Of a DNA stretch of 64,000 nt, positions 53,139 to 64,000 are shown piece after piece; positions within the stretch are counted from its first letter, which is position 1, and each line of letters begins with the position of its first letter. A program made the position numbers and the translations under genes. The notes under the pieces were generated by a model. The model was not told the origin of the DNA. It saw only the letters and a list, made by a program, of their open reading frames with translations, and made no database searches. Source of the DNA: Deuterostichococcus epilithicus (taxonomy: Eukaryota > Chlorophyta > Trebouxiophyceae > Prasiolales > Stichococcaceae); assembly GCA_033439295.1 (NCBI GenBank), contig JAVTLE010000010.1, positions 1,116,001 through 1,180,000 on the forward strand. Direction: 5' to 3'.

Positions 53139-55376
53139 AGTACTACAAAGCTTGCCTCATCGGGGGCGCTGTCGCATGTGGCACTACCCACACAGCGATC
53201 ACACCTCTGGACGTCGTGAGCTTTTAAACCCAAATATGCGGCATGCACCAGCATTGACTTCCGGCAGCAATCGCAATTGACCTGCCCTGCTGTACCGCAT
53301 AATCCCAGCAGGTCGCGGCTAATGATTCGAGCACATTCTGCTCTCGCAGGTCAAGTGCAACATGCAGGCGAGGCTGGGCGCTGTGATGTCGTCAAACATC
53401 CCGTTGACGTTCCCTGGGTTGAGATCTGCATGTGCATACACAAGCACAGGGTTTCTTTGAAAATGACCCTGTGCGTAGTTGCCGCTTCGTTGCCGCAATG
53501 GCATGCCATCGCCTGCCGTCACCCCCTGCAGATCGATCAGAAGAAGTTCCCTTCAATTCCGGTCGGCTTTCGGGTGACCTGGGCCGAGCAGGGCCTGTCG
53601 GGCCTTGTGCGCGGGTGGCTCCCGACGCTCATCGGGTACTCAATACAAGGAGCCGGCAAGTTCGGCTTATACGAAATTTTCAAGAAGTGAGTGCGTCGGG
53701 GCCGGTGCATGGCGCCAATTGACGCGTGACTGCTTTGCTGGCGGTTGGGGCGGCGAATGTCCACTGACATTGTCTCTGCACTGCACAGGCAGTACAGCGA
53801 CATCGCGGGACCAGGCACGCTGACTTACCTGGCGGCGTCGGCGTCGGCGGAGTTTCTGGCCGACATCGGGTGCGCCATGGGCGGCAGGGTGTCCTCACCC
53901 GTCCAGTCTGCAGCAGCTAGCAATACACTGCGCTCCATGCAGATAGAGATCCCAGGGGAAGGTCGCTGCTAATTAAGACTAGGTCGGCACCAACTGGTGT
54001 TGGCGCGACCGCAGCCTGTGCCCGCTGGAGGCGGTGAAGGTGAAGGTGCAGACGGTGCCGGGCTTTGCCAAGGGGCTGTCGGACGGACTTCCGAAGATCA
54101 TGAACCAAGAGGGCATTACCGGGTGCGCTGCTGTTCAAATGTCTCATGTTGTGCCTTGAAGCCATGGGGTTGCCGGCGAAAACAGAGGATTGCTCAAATT
54201 CCTTGGCCGTGTGTGCTCCTACAGGCTATACAAGGGGCTGCCAGCGCTGTGGGGACGCCAGATTCCATGTGGGCTCCATCCCTTCTGAGCTGTTTTTGAC
54301 TGCGATCGTCTGTATAACAGTTCGGTGTGTGCCGGTACTTGGTCACAAAGGTCGTCCTGTCGGACCATGGGCACCAAAGTCTGACGCGTGCTGTGTGTCC
54401 GCCGCCGCAGACACAATGATGAAGTTCGGTGAGTCTTCACAGCAGCTCATACGTGGCAGTAGTACTTCTGATGAACTTTCACATTCAATGCTGCAGTCAG
54501 TGCAGACATCTGACTCTGCTGGTCTGACTTGCAGGCGTGTTCGAGAACGTGAGGGACTTCGTCTTTTCAACCTGCCCTGGGCTTGAACCTTCTAGCCTTG
54601 CTGCAGTTCGAGCACGTCTGCACTGATTCCAGGCGCATCGATTCTACATGTGGGCATAGTTCCAATCACACACCGCCATCTGAATTGACCCCTGCGCAAG
54701 CTGCGTCGCAGGTCGTCACTGCAATGTACAAGACGGTGGTGCCAAAGCCGAAGGAGGAGTGCAGCCGCGTGGAACAGCTCGGCGTGTCCTTTGCTGCGGG
54801 GTATGTGGCAGGAGTTGCGTGCGCCGTCATCAGCCAGCCAGCTGACAACCTGGTGAGAGAATCCTGCGCTTGATCGTATTTGTTGGCTGACCTGACGCTG
54901 CTGGACCACAGCCTGACAAATCGCAGCTTGCGCCTACCGCCTGTTCATTTTGCAGGTGTCAAAGCTGAATGCGGTCGAGGGGTCAAGTGTGGGGAGCCTG
55001 GTGAGTGCGGCGCACCCCCCTGTGCTATCTGCTGCGATCCCAGTGCATGAGTATGTCAGGCTCCACAGCCATTACTCTGTGGCTCGCCCGCCCTGCAGGT
55101 CAAGGAGATCGGATGGTCGAGGCTCTTCCTGAACGGGCTGCCGCTGCGCATCCTCATGATTGGCACGCTGACAGGCGCTCAGTGGGGTGCGCAGTTGCAC
55201 CGTCGAACTGATGACACACCCATGACACACCAACTGTTGCTGGTCTGGCGCGTGGCATCCCCATATTATTTGCATGTCTGTCAGGCTGCGGCTCATGGTG
55301 TGTGCGGTGTGCTGCCGCAGGCATCTACGATTCGTGGAAAGTGTGGGCCGGGTTGCCGACAACAGGCGGCCACTGA
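53139..55376 (+). CDS. Second mitochondrial phosphate carrier (tandem paralogue)
   Basis: Downstream tandem copy. Exons give EYYKACLIGGAVACGTTHTA, signature PLDVVKCNMQ, KFPSIPVGFRVTWAEQGLSG, LIGYSIQGAGKFGLYE; repeat 2 with an intact PLEAVKVKVQTVPGFAKGL; repeat 3 GYVAGVACAVISQPADNLVS and LNGLPLRILMIGTLTGAQWG, ending WAGLPTTGGH at TGA 55376. It lacks the repeat tail of the upstream copy. The segment YTMMKFGVFENVV, one exon upstream, is here split into an 18-nt exon (54411-54428) and a 14-nt exon (54535-54548), all junctions in phase. The first exon with start codon and presequence was not found between 51918 and 53138, so the listed start is that of the first supported exon. Product: inner-membrane phosphate/proton carrier. 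Confidence 0.82.
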
Positions 55377-56827
55377 TGGCCTTCCCTCGAATCAATGTTT
55401 CTGGCGAGCGGCTCACGGCCAATTCCCTTGGCCTTATTAAACCACAGTACTTGATGATATTCCGTGTTAGTTTGATCACCTTCGGCGATTCAAACTTATG
55501 CACTCAAGTTTTCCGCCTGGCCGTAGTAAACCCTAAGAGTCGTCGACGGAAAACCTCCTCTGCCTTCTGTCGGTGCCACCCTGCGTCTTCAGGTCTTCCG
55601 TGGTCCGTCAGCCCTTCCTTGGGCCGGTCTGCAGACCTTGCGCGAGGCAGGCGCCTCGCGCTGCGGCTGGCCGTGCGAACGGCGCCCCGGCAGCCGGCGT
55701 TGTAAGATTTGACGAGTTGATGTAAGAATCGTTTCCGCGCCCTTGGTACGATTTTCCATAGAACGGGGAAGCACACCGGGACTAACCCCTCTGGTCCTTT
55801 AACGAGGGTGATACTCGCGATTGCCAGACGCAGACTGTGATTCGGAAGCCTTCGGGCTGCAGAGCAGTCCGCACGCAGGTTGCACGGCTGCTGCAGCTGG
55901 CAGCCACTGCGCGCTGCAGCAGGTCGCAAAAGGGGCGTTTCGAAGAGATCAACGACGAGGGAAATTTAAGGCCAAGTGTAACTTTTGCTCAGCTTCCGCT
56001 CGTAGGTAATTTTACTCGCCCACCAGCTAAGTACGAGGGGGACTGTTCACGTCCAAGCTGGGGATGTTCGCCGTCTGAGCTGCAAGCGGCAACTTGCGCC
56101 TGCTTGTTCCAGCAGATGTCAGAAAGGCTTTTGCAGTGATGTGCGAGTGCTTTCGGCGTGGAAACTTCATGTCGCCCTGATTCTCATGCACATCTCGTGA
56201 ACTTTTCCCACGCCCCGAGCCGTCAGTGTCCTGGAGCGTGCTGATTTGCTATCTGTATGAGTCCTGCGATCGTAATAGCACGAGCATGCCATGCCAGCTG
56301 CTGCATGCTGCGATGTGTCATTTTGCTGTGGCCCTTTTCGCTACAGGGTGCTGCCCGGTGCTGGCATTCCTCGGCCGGCCTTATCAGCGACCTGGCTACT
56401 CCCTTTTGACTGGTCCCTTTCGAGCGACCCGATCAAACTCGCGGCTCGCCCCCGGCGAACGCTACTTGTTTCCATTGTATTTCATGTACCATAGTCATTT
56501 CAATTGAGTTTACACAGTGATTACGAGGGTACTGGGGTATGGCTGCACCGCTGTTCGACCTGTGATTGCAACCCAAAGTGAAGATTTTGATTGCGTCCAG
56601 ATTTAGCACCTTCTTTGTAGAACTCTCGGAGACATCTTGAAGCCACTGCCACAATTGGCATTCGTGCTGCCACCGACGCCTTGCTGCGGCAACGTAAAAG
56701 CCAATGTTCGACTTGTCCCCGGGGCCACTTGGGCACTTGACATCAGACTCTGGTGTCAGCCTGTTCCAGCGCCTGCTGCATGGCTGCACGGCCACGCGAC
56801 CCCTCCCACAGGCAGAAGAGGCGGCCA
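55377..56827. other. Gene-poor stretch between carrier 2 and NTAN1
   Basis: About 1.45 kb, the longest gene-free stretch in the window, with lower GC and more AT words than its surroundings. TGTAA occurs at 55701 and 55721 (over 320 bases after the carrier stop). The 55920-56009 segment resembles a BED zinc finger. No complete gene seen. Confidence 0.45.
55920..56009 (+). mobile_element. Possible hAT-type transposon scrap (BED zinc-finger-like)
   Basis: One frame reads KGRFEEINDEG, and the overlapping next frame reads KFKAKCNFCSASARR then stop. Together they resemble the start of a BED finger (aromatic residue, then KAKCxxC), common in hAT transposases. A single-base shift separates the parts, and the distal His residues are not seen. 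No terminal inverted repeats or transposase core were found. It could also be a host BED-protein fragment or chance. Confidence 0.22.
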
Positions 56828-58657
56828 CTACATCGTCAGCGCCAGCTGCGGCCCGCTGCCTTCCATGGCCCCAGGCGTTTCCGATGCATCCTTCTTGGTC
56901 GACCGCCACCCTGCATCCGTCCAGGCGAAGGCGGCCGGCGCCTTGCGGCCACCTTTAGTGTGCAGCATCCACTTCAGGGTGGCTCGCACTTCGTCGACGA
57001 AGCCCGGCAGCTCCTGCTCCGGCGACGTGGACGACTGCTGCAGCAGCTCAGCGTCGTCCATGCTGATCATCTGCGCAGTGACAGGCACAGTCTCGCCTCG
57101 ACACATTCCTCGTCTGTCTATCCTCGGGCAGGCGCCTGTGCAGTCCAGCCAGCTGCAGGCCCCAGCTCGCGCAGGGTGAGGTCGTGCGCGGCTGCTGCCG
57201 CAGAGGCGCGGAGGCGGTGGAGAGAGGCCCCGAGCCCGCCACAGCCTCTCAGCGATCTCCTCGCGCTTATCTTCCAGGGTTTAGAGGTCAGAGTTGCACG
57301 TCAACGCGATCACATACCTGCAGCAGCTCCGCGCGGTTGAGGCTGGCCAGGTCCAGGTGGACCGGCAGGATGCGCAGCTGCCCGGCGGCCGTGTCGTAGA
57401 CCGCCTCCATGGGGCTGGCGACCAGCGAGAAGGGCCGCGCTGCCCGCATCGCGCTCAGCGGCCCCTGGTCCTGCGGCCGCCAGGTACCCACAAGAGTGGG
57501 TGCTGCCGTCCGACTGCCCTGGCTGGCAGCCACGCAGCAGTTGCCTGGCCCCAGCTGCTGAGGCAGCACTGTCGGAGCAGATGATGCATCCGGCAGATCA
57601 AGGCCACACACCCTACACCCAAAAGTGCGGCCCGACTGTCGCCTGAATCGCTGTTGCAGGCGGGGCAACGGTCCATCGCATGTGGACACGCCTGTTACTC
57701 ACATGCGGGTCTGCAGGCCGGGCAGCTAGTGTGGCGGTGTCGACCGCCAGGCTGCGGTGTAGGATGTTGTGCGTCTCCGGGTGCTGATTGAGGGCGCCCA
57801 CTGCCGCGAGGCGCAGGTCGACCGTCAGCTGCGGCAGCGCATGCACTGCCTGCGGGGGAGGTGCGGCTGTCCTCAAAAGGATGCGCCCATGGCTGGATCA
57901 GCAACCTCTGTTGAGGGCCTGACAATGGAAGCAGTGAGGTGCGCCTTTCTGGCATGCAGCGCGCCGCGTCCTGCAACTCCCCATCGATTTGGGGCCGCGT
58001 CGCCATGAGCCACAGACCTGGCAGTGACTCTCGCTCTGCACGCAGATGAATGGCAAGAGCAAACGGTCTGATCCGATGCACCGCTGGTAGGCCAGCAGAG
58101 CAGGGTCCCTGTGACCAGAGCTATGAGGCTCGCCTGCAGCAGCTCCTCCGCAACCGTCTCGCCCCGCGGGCCATGGCCGCCCGCCAAGAACAGATGCGCG
58201 GCGCCTGATCGCGCGGCGAGCAGCGGCGCCAGCACCGCCAGCTGCTGGCAGCACCTCTCGTCGAAGTGCGCAATCAGGGCCCACTGCTTGGGCACGATCA
58301 GCGCCGCAATGCAGCAGGTGGTCGCGCCGACAGAGGCCAGCACAAGGTCCTCCTGCGTGGCGGTATCTGTAAACGTGAGTCGATCTGCAATTCGGTTCTT
58401 TGTCCGTCCTGTCACATAAAAGTGAAATCGCTAAGCTCGCACGTCACCTGTGCCAGATCGACCTCGGCGTACTCGCCCTGCAGCACACATACGCTCTTCT
58501 GCTTCGGCCCCGACGCGTCGCCAGACGGTTGTGCGCGGCCGAATTCCTCCACAGCACGCTGCAGCGCCGGCGACTTCACAACCTGAGGCAGCAACGTCAG
58601 GGTCTTCCTCGACTTGGCCGGCTTCGGCTTCAAGGGGTCGCCGTCGATGGTCAGCAT
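56828..58657 (-). CDS. NTAN1: Protein N-terminal asparagine amidohydrolase
   Basis: Spliced gene from ATG 58657 (MLTIDGDPLKPKPAKSRKTL) to the stop at 56828. Family blocks: CVLQGEYAEVDLAQ; EDLVLASVGATTCCIAALI, where the first Cys after TT is the expected nucleophile (the family usually has GxDDATTCH); WALIAHFDERC; AAHLFLAGGHGPRGETVAEE; HPETHNILHRSLAVDTATL; RAARPFSLVASPMEAVYDTA; GQLRILPVHLDL; and ELPGFVDEVRATLKWMLHTK. NTAN1 deamidates N-terminal Asn to Asp as the first step of the Asn branch of the N-degron pathway, in cytosol or nucleus. Length (roughly 350-400 residues, not counted exactly) is a little above the animal enzyme. Confidence 0.85.
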
Positions 58658-59087
58658 TGGCCGCAAGCGATGTGCTCGGCGCAGGTGCGACCAGGTTTCA
58701 GGCCGCATGCAAGTCGACAAGTGAGCCTCCCTTGTGCGACACCCCGACACGTGCCGTTGAGCAATGAGTCATGTGCAATGCCGGGCGCGCTGCTAGCGGC
58801 TGCATGTGGTGTCGCAGTGCTGTGTGCGAATCGTCCCTGGAGATCCCGTGCAGCTGCAGGATCCGTGATGCAGCTCTTGCATTGCGGCAGCAATAGAAAT
58901 AGGTGGGGACCTATGGTCATGGCGGCCGCAGGTTTGGAATGGCGGCCGCAGGCTCACTACGCTAACCAGGTTCAAAAACTACAGCAATTCACCCAAGGAT
59001 CAAGGTGCACAAGGCACAACACAGCAAATCCGATCCGTCGTCTGACGCTCATCATCGCTCGAAATCCGCAGATCACAGGCTCAAGCT
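58658..59087. other. Spacer between ClpR2 3' end and NTAN1 start
   Basis: About 430 bases. It contains two short direct repeats of GGAATGGCGGCCGCAGG type near 58918-58950. Otherwise nothing recognised. Confidence 0.35.
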
Positions 59088-60911
59088 TCACACGCCCAGC
59101 GACTGTGTCCGCGGCGGCTTGAGGATGCGGTCAATCAGGCCTGCACACCCAGCAGCTGGACGGTTCAGCACGTACAGGAGGTGGAAGAAAAAGACCTTAG
59201 CGTCGGACATTAACCATCGTGTGCAAGGTTGCACTCAAAAGGGCTCACCGTATTCCTGCGCGCTCTGTGCTGTGAAGTACCTGCCGAAGCGTAGCAAGAA
59301 GACATCAGGGGGTCCAGTCCTAGGCAAGAGCGGCGTGGAGGACAGTAACACCTGCAGTCTGCGCATGCAACGTGAAGTGCCATACAGCAGTCAATTGCAA
59401 GGGTGCCGAGGTGCGCGGAGCCGCACTTGTTGCGGTTGAAGTCGTGTTGGATCTTCTCGACGGGCTGCCCGGTGGCCACAGACAGCACGTTGTTGACGTA
59501 GTTGCGCACCCGCAGCAGCTCCTTGGCCTCGTTCTGCGGGGACAGCAGATGCTGTGTTGATGTCTGGCCCACTGATCCTTGATCCCAGATCTTGAGATAA
59601 AAGACAAGCAGGCTGCAGCCAGCCCGTGTTGGTGCTGGGATCCAGCCCTGCATGACAGATGCTGTGACGACTTGCATGTCGGTGCATGAGTGGCATGCAG
59701 TTGCACATCTCATGCGCACCTGGATGTCGGACGCCTGACCCCGCGCCACGCCCGATGGGTGGTGCAGCATCATCGTGGTATTGGGCAGCATGTACCGCTT
59801 GCCCTGCACCGGCAGAAAAGGGTCCCATCAATGTGACGCGTTGGTCTTGCAGAGACGATGCAAGGGCGGTTGTGTCTGCGACCGACCTTCTTGCCGACGG
59901 CCATGAGGAAGCCTGTCATGCCCAGGCAGGCGCCAAAGCCGACTGTCGCCACATCGCTGCCGATGTGCTTCATCGTGTCGTGGATCGCCAACGCTGGCAC
60001 GACCTGCGGTCCCGCAGCAAGCGGAAGAAGTGAGCCAACAAACTGCGAAACCCTGTGGACTGCAGAAGATTGCACCGAAGACGAAAGCAACGTCATTGAG
60101 TCAACGACAGTCGCGTTTGCAGGGTGCATGTCGATGTGTGCAGCACATGCAGCAGACTGGCGGCCACCGCAAGAGTTCTGGGTGGGTTGGGAAGCAGACG
60201 CTGCGCGTCACAGGGCACCTCGCCGCCGGAGCAGTTGATGTACAGCTGCATGTCCTTTTTGTTTTCGCTGTCCAGGTACAGCATGGTGGCCACCAGCTGG
60301 TTGCCCAGCTCGTCGTCCACCGCCTTGCTCAGGAAGATGATCCGCTCCCGGTACTGCGCCCAACAGAAGGGTGGGACATACATGAGGAAGGGTTCGTGAC
60401 ATGAGACCGCAGCAACAGCAGCCACGGGCGAGCCTGGGCTGGACATATGACGTGTGCGTCTGCGCGGCTCTGTGATGCATGTGTTGCTTCACTTGCCATC
60501 CAGCGCCTGCTCGCTGGGTCGCGGATGCTGGGCGCCTCAGCGTGGGTTCCGGCACGACGCCAACATACATGCATGTTGCCAATTTCAACAGAGAGGCGCA
60601 CCAGACAGTTCCAGATGTCGACCCATTGCCAGCTGCCCTCGCGCTGAGACCGGTACGGCACCCGCGGCACGCCAATGGGCATCATGTGCGTTACCTGCCG
60701 CCGTGGCCCGCTGGACTCGCTGCACGGCATGCCCGAAACCCATGCTTGCGAGTGTTTGGCTCCGAGATTGTCGTGTTACGTCTGATTTTCTGCATCCTCG
60801 TCAAGTTTCAGTTGCCGATCAGCAGTTGACCATCTTAACTCACCTACTCACGGAGAGTGCCGCTCGGGTTACGCTGCCGAAATCCTTAGACTGCGCAGCG
60901 CCTAGCTGCAT
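59088..60911 (-). CDS. CLPR2: Plastid Clp protease non-catalytic subunit ClpR2
   Basis: Spliced gene. A tentative first exon ([23 protein letters not shown] 60911, GTGAGT donor) joins in phase to [12 protein letters not shown]...[10 protein letters not shown], the plant ClpR2 hallmark. Then [120 protein letters not shown] and LIDRILKPP before TGA at 59088. At the position of the ClpP nucleophile Ser (family AASMG) the protein has Gly, so it should be a structural ring subunit of the stromal Clp core; the His is kept. Upstream transit exons may be missing because only about 20 residues precede the conserved part. Confidence 0.88.
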
Positions 60912-61751
60912 GTGATCTGCAGCGAAAGATTCCCGTGATCAGCCGGTGCATCAGAATGCGAGAGCTGGACGAGCAAGCGGAGCCGCTGCATGGTACAGGA
61001 TGGCGCAGTTGTCCGCTGCAAAATTGCGCACCCGCTGATTTGAAGCCCACAAAGGCTGCTGGCGCTCGCCTGCAGCCGAGTGAGGGCGCCCTGTGGTTCG
61101 GACACGAGAATCTTTGGTAAAGTCACATTGAGGGCGTCCTGCAACATGCCGCGCGCAGGGCTGCCGAGCACAAAATGACTTGCCTAGCAGCAGCACGGCC
61201 GCTGCATGCTGTGCCGCGCGCTGTCGACATGCACATGGCGCGCCCCATCGCAGGACCGGAATTCGAAGCCACTGATCTGGGACCTCAAGTCCTCGGCAGA
61301 CTGCCAATATTGCAAGGCGGTGCAAGCTTGAAGTGACACAGCGGTATGCAGCACGGGCCGGGATGTTTCAGCGTGGACCGAAGCTTCTTGTGGGACCTAC
61401 AACAGAGGCGAAATCCTGCAATGGAGCTATGCTTGCAACGGAGCTGTGCTGTCGTGCTGGCTCGCCTATCAGGGACTGTCAAACCCTTGCACGAGTCCCG
61501 CCGGCTGAAGACAACACCGACGTGGTGCAGATAAGCCCGCGCAGCGCAGCAGACGTGCAGACGTTGTTTCATAAGTTGTCACGCAAATCGGGTGTCGCTG
61601 GGCTGTATCGGCGCGATTGCAACTGCGTGGCGTGACCAGAAACCGCTACCTCCAAGTTGGCTACCAAGTGCCCGGCTGGAGGGCCGAGCGAGTCTCGTAC
61701 CACTGCAGCAGATAGCCCTACGATGTTCTGTTGATTCGAAACGCGCCAAAC
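60912..61751. promoter_or_regulatory. Divergent region ClpR2 / IF-2
   Basis: About 840 bases between divergent genes, probably holding both promoters and perhaps a missing ClpR2 transit-peptide exon. No repeat or RNA gene recognised. Confidence 0.35.
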
Positions 61752-64000
61752 ATGCACGCGCATTGCGGCGCGGGCCCCGGGCTCAGGGATGCCTTCCATG
61801 CATGCCTGCCCCAGCACACCTGCAGCAGCGGCGCCTCGCAGCTGCCCGCTAGACGGGCGTTCCGCTTGATAGTGCGCGCAGAGGACCCGCCATCGCTCGC
61901 AGCCCGTCCCACGCTGCGTGCACCGCCCAAGCCCAAACCGCCGCCGCAGCAGCACCTCAGCGGGCCACGCACCCGGCAAGAGCGCGAGCGGCAGCGCCAG
62001 GAACGGGCTGAGGGTGCGTCCGGCGGCAACAATGGCGGCAACAACGGCGGTGACCGTCGCCCACAGCAGCGGCCACAGGGACAGGACCAGCAGGACCGCC
62101 GGCCGCAGCGCCCTCAGCAGCAGCAGCAGCGGCAAGGCGGCAATGGCGCAGCCGCACTAAACGGGCGTCCGCAGCAGCAGCAGCGTCCGCCCGCGGCGGG
62201 AGCAGCGCCGCCTTCGACATCAGACCGCGGCCGGCGTGGCAGGCGTACCCGCGGCGGCGAGGCAGAGGACGGGTGAGTGACGCTATACAGCTGGCCTCTC
62301 ACCACGCATCTGACGGAAAGCTGACTTCGACAGGGCGTGGCCCTCTGCACACCTGTGTGACGTGCGCCGTGGCGCTCCTCGCGTGCGCAGCCCTGTTTCG
62401 AAACTCTCTGTGCCCATGTCGACAGGGCGGCGCGGCGAAAACGGCTGGAGATGGAGGCGAGCCGCCAGCGCACAGACGTGGGGCGGAGGCGCGAGACGCG
62501 CGGCACTCGGCGGCGCGACCGCGCCATCGCGCGCGACGCGGCGGCGCCGGTGCGGCAGGACATCTTCGAGGTCGGCAGCGAGGGTCTGCCCGTCGAGGAG
62601 CTGGCCAACAAGCTGGCGGTGCCGCCTGGCGAGGTCGTCAAGACTCTGTTTATGAAGGGCATCATGGTGCAAGTCAACCAGGCGGGTCCTCCCCGCTCAG
62701 AACGAGCTGTGCCTGCTGTGCCTGCTGTGCCTGTGAGCACTCTGCTGTGTGCTGCCCTATCATCTGTATGCCCTGCCTTGCTTGCAGCCTGTCAGCTGCC
62801 AGCTGCCCGAGGCAGGCGGAGGCATGGCTATGGGAGCTGTTTTTCGTTGTCTCGGGCAAGGCTGTCATGCAGTTCGGCCAGGCGGGAGTCACAGCGAGCC
62901 GGCGGGAGTCACAGTGCTCGTTTTTCACCATCCCCCGCCCTCGACCCCACCTCGGCTGCAAAAGCACACCTGAATACGCATCGCCCACGTCAGACGCGCG
63001 CGGTTGAGATTGCTTCGCCATGCCGTTTGCCTGTAAAACCTCCTAAACCCTGCTGCAGGTGCTGGACCGGGACACGGTGCACATGGTGGTGGACGAATTC
63101 GAGGACGTGGAGATAGTTGACCGCGAGGCGGCCGCCTTGGAGGACTGGGCGCGCAAGACCACCGACTTCGTGGACGAGGAGGACCTCGACTTCTTGCTTC
63201 CGCGGCCCCCGGTCGTCACCATCATGGGCCACGTCGACCACGGGAAGGTGCGGCGGGCGGACATGGCTCGGGAGCTCTGGGTGCAGCGTGTGCTGTTCTC
63301 GCCGGTGACGCGGCAAGCCTGCCACGCCGCGGCTGCATGCATGGCAGCGTCACGTCTTGATGGCACACCCATCCCAGATGCGGGGCCCCTGTGACGGTCT
63401 CTCGGAATTTCACCTGAGCTGAATATTCGGTGCTGAACATGTTGACTGCTGACACCGCTGCATTCGCCGGGTTGCTCCGCTACAGGTCTACACTCTGTAT
63501 AGACATCAGTGGTTGATGAAATCACACTTTGTTTATTCTTTCTCTACTACCTGCAGACGTCGCTGCTGGACTTTGTGCGGAAGACCAAGGTGGCGGCCGG
63601 CGAGGCGGGCGGCATCACACAGGCCATCGGCGCATACACGGTGCAGGTGCCGCACGACGGCGAGAATGCGGCCATCACCTTCCTCGACACCCCGGGGCAC
63701 GAGGTGCGACGCCGCCTGTGTGTGCTGCTTGTTGCGGCCCTGCGTCGGGTGCAGCCACTTGCGTGTGCAAGCACCAAGACGAGAGCCTGGTCTCAAGAAG
63801 GCCCGCTGCGTACTGGCGAGTCGCGTGCAAGTTGCGGCGGGAGAGCCGGCAGGTTCGATCGCGTGCGGCGCCGTCGCGTCAGCGCGTGGCGCGTGCCCGC
63901 GTCTGGAGCCGCCGCGTCTCACGCGGCGCTCCCGCTGCAACGTCTGCAGGCTTTCAGCGCGATGCGCGCGCGCGGCACGAAGGTCACGGACGTGGCCGTC
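61752..64000 (+). CDS. infB: Plastid translation initiation factor IF-2, 5' part; continues past right edge
   Basis: Starts at ATG 61752 with a transit peptide ([15 protein letters not shown]..., likely cleavage near RLIVRAED). A long Arg/Gln/Gly/Asn-rich disordered stretch follows (61900-62270). The IF-2 N-terminal domain reads [20 protein letters not shown] and [18 protein letters not shown], then [16 protein letters not shown]. The GTPase begins [14 protein letters not shown]; an intron (63249-63557) splits the P-loop between Lys and Thr, and [20 protein letters not shown] follows, then switch II DTPGHE, another intron (about 63703-63949) and [17 protein letters not shown] at the window end. 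IF-2 delivers formyl-Met-tRNA to the plastid 30S subunit. Confidence 0.92.

Overview
This window is nuclear DNA from a green alga (Chlorophyta), probably a trebouxiophyte-like or related core chlorophyte. The evidence is GC-rich coding sequence, genes cut into many small exons by short GT...AG introns (mostly about 100-300 nt, often ending TGCAG), plant-type gene families (ClpR2, ABC1K, chlorophyll dephytylase, J-domain/ferredoxin protein, DEIH helicase), plastid transit-like N-termini, CAG runs, and at least one TGTAA polyadenylation signal. The species cannot be fixed from the sequence alone. I see no rRNA, tRNA, CRISPR, retroelement or intact transposon. A short assembly gap lies at 46708-46715.

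Layout, left to right. An ABC1-type kinase gene (-, cut by the left edge) is divergent from ORC2 (+, nine exons that join in frame, about 337 aa). ORC2 is followed by a CLD1-like chlorophyll dephytylase (+, ten exons that join in frame, about 378 aa). A 10-kb gene on the minus strand encodes an NIH-type DEIH-box helicase with an R3H domain, ankyrin repeats inside the helicase core and a Gln/Gly-rich tail. Next come a plastid-type GNAT acetyltransferase (-), a small conserved-looking protein of unknown function (+), a J-domain/4Fe-4S ferredoxin protein (-), a GalT-like HIT-superfamily protein (+), COPII coat subunit SEC23 (-), and the co-repressor scaffold SIN3 (+, 9 kb, ending in a polyglutamine tract). 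A head-to-tail pair of mitochondrial phosphate carrier genes (+) follows, then protein N-terminal asparagine amidohydrolase NTAN1 (-), the catalytically dead plastid Clp subunit ClpR2 (-), and plastid translation initiation factor IF-2 (+, cut by the right edge).

The genes are ordinary housekeeping and organelle genes with no shared pathway. Six look plastid-directed (ABC1K, CLD1, GNAT, J-ferredoxin, ClpR2, IF-2), two are mitochondrial carriers and two are chromatin or replication proteins. I did not find a convincing new multi-gene system. The most unusual points are local: a phosphate carrier whose last exon encodes an LEA-like 18-residue repeat tail; two tandem microexons (18 and 14 nt) in its neighbouring paralogue; an in-frame 63-nt duplicated cassette exon in the helicase gene; a 36-bp-arm hairpin in a helicase intron; a decayed exon copy in an ABC1K intron; and a possible BED-zinc-finger transposon scrap in the largest gene-free stretch.
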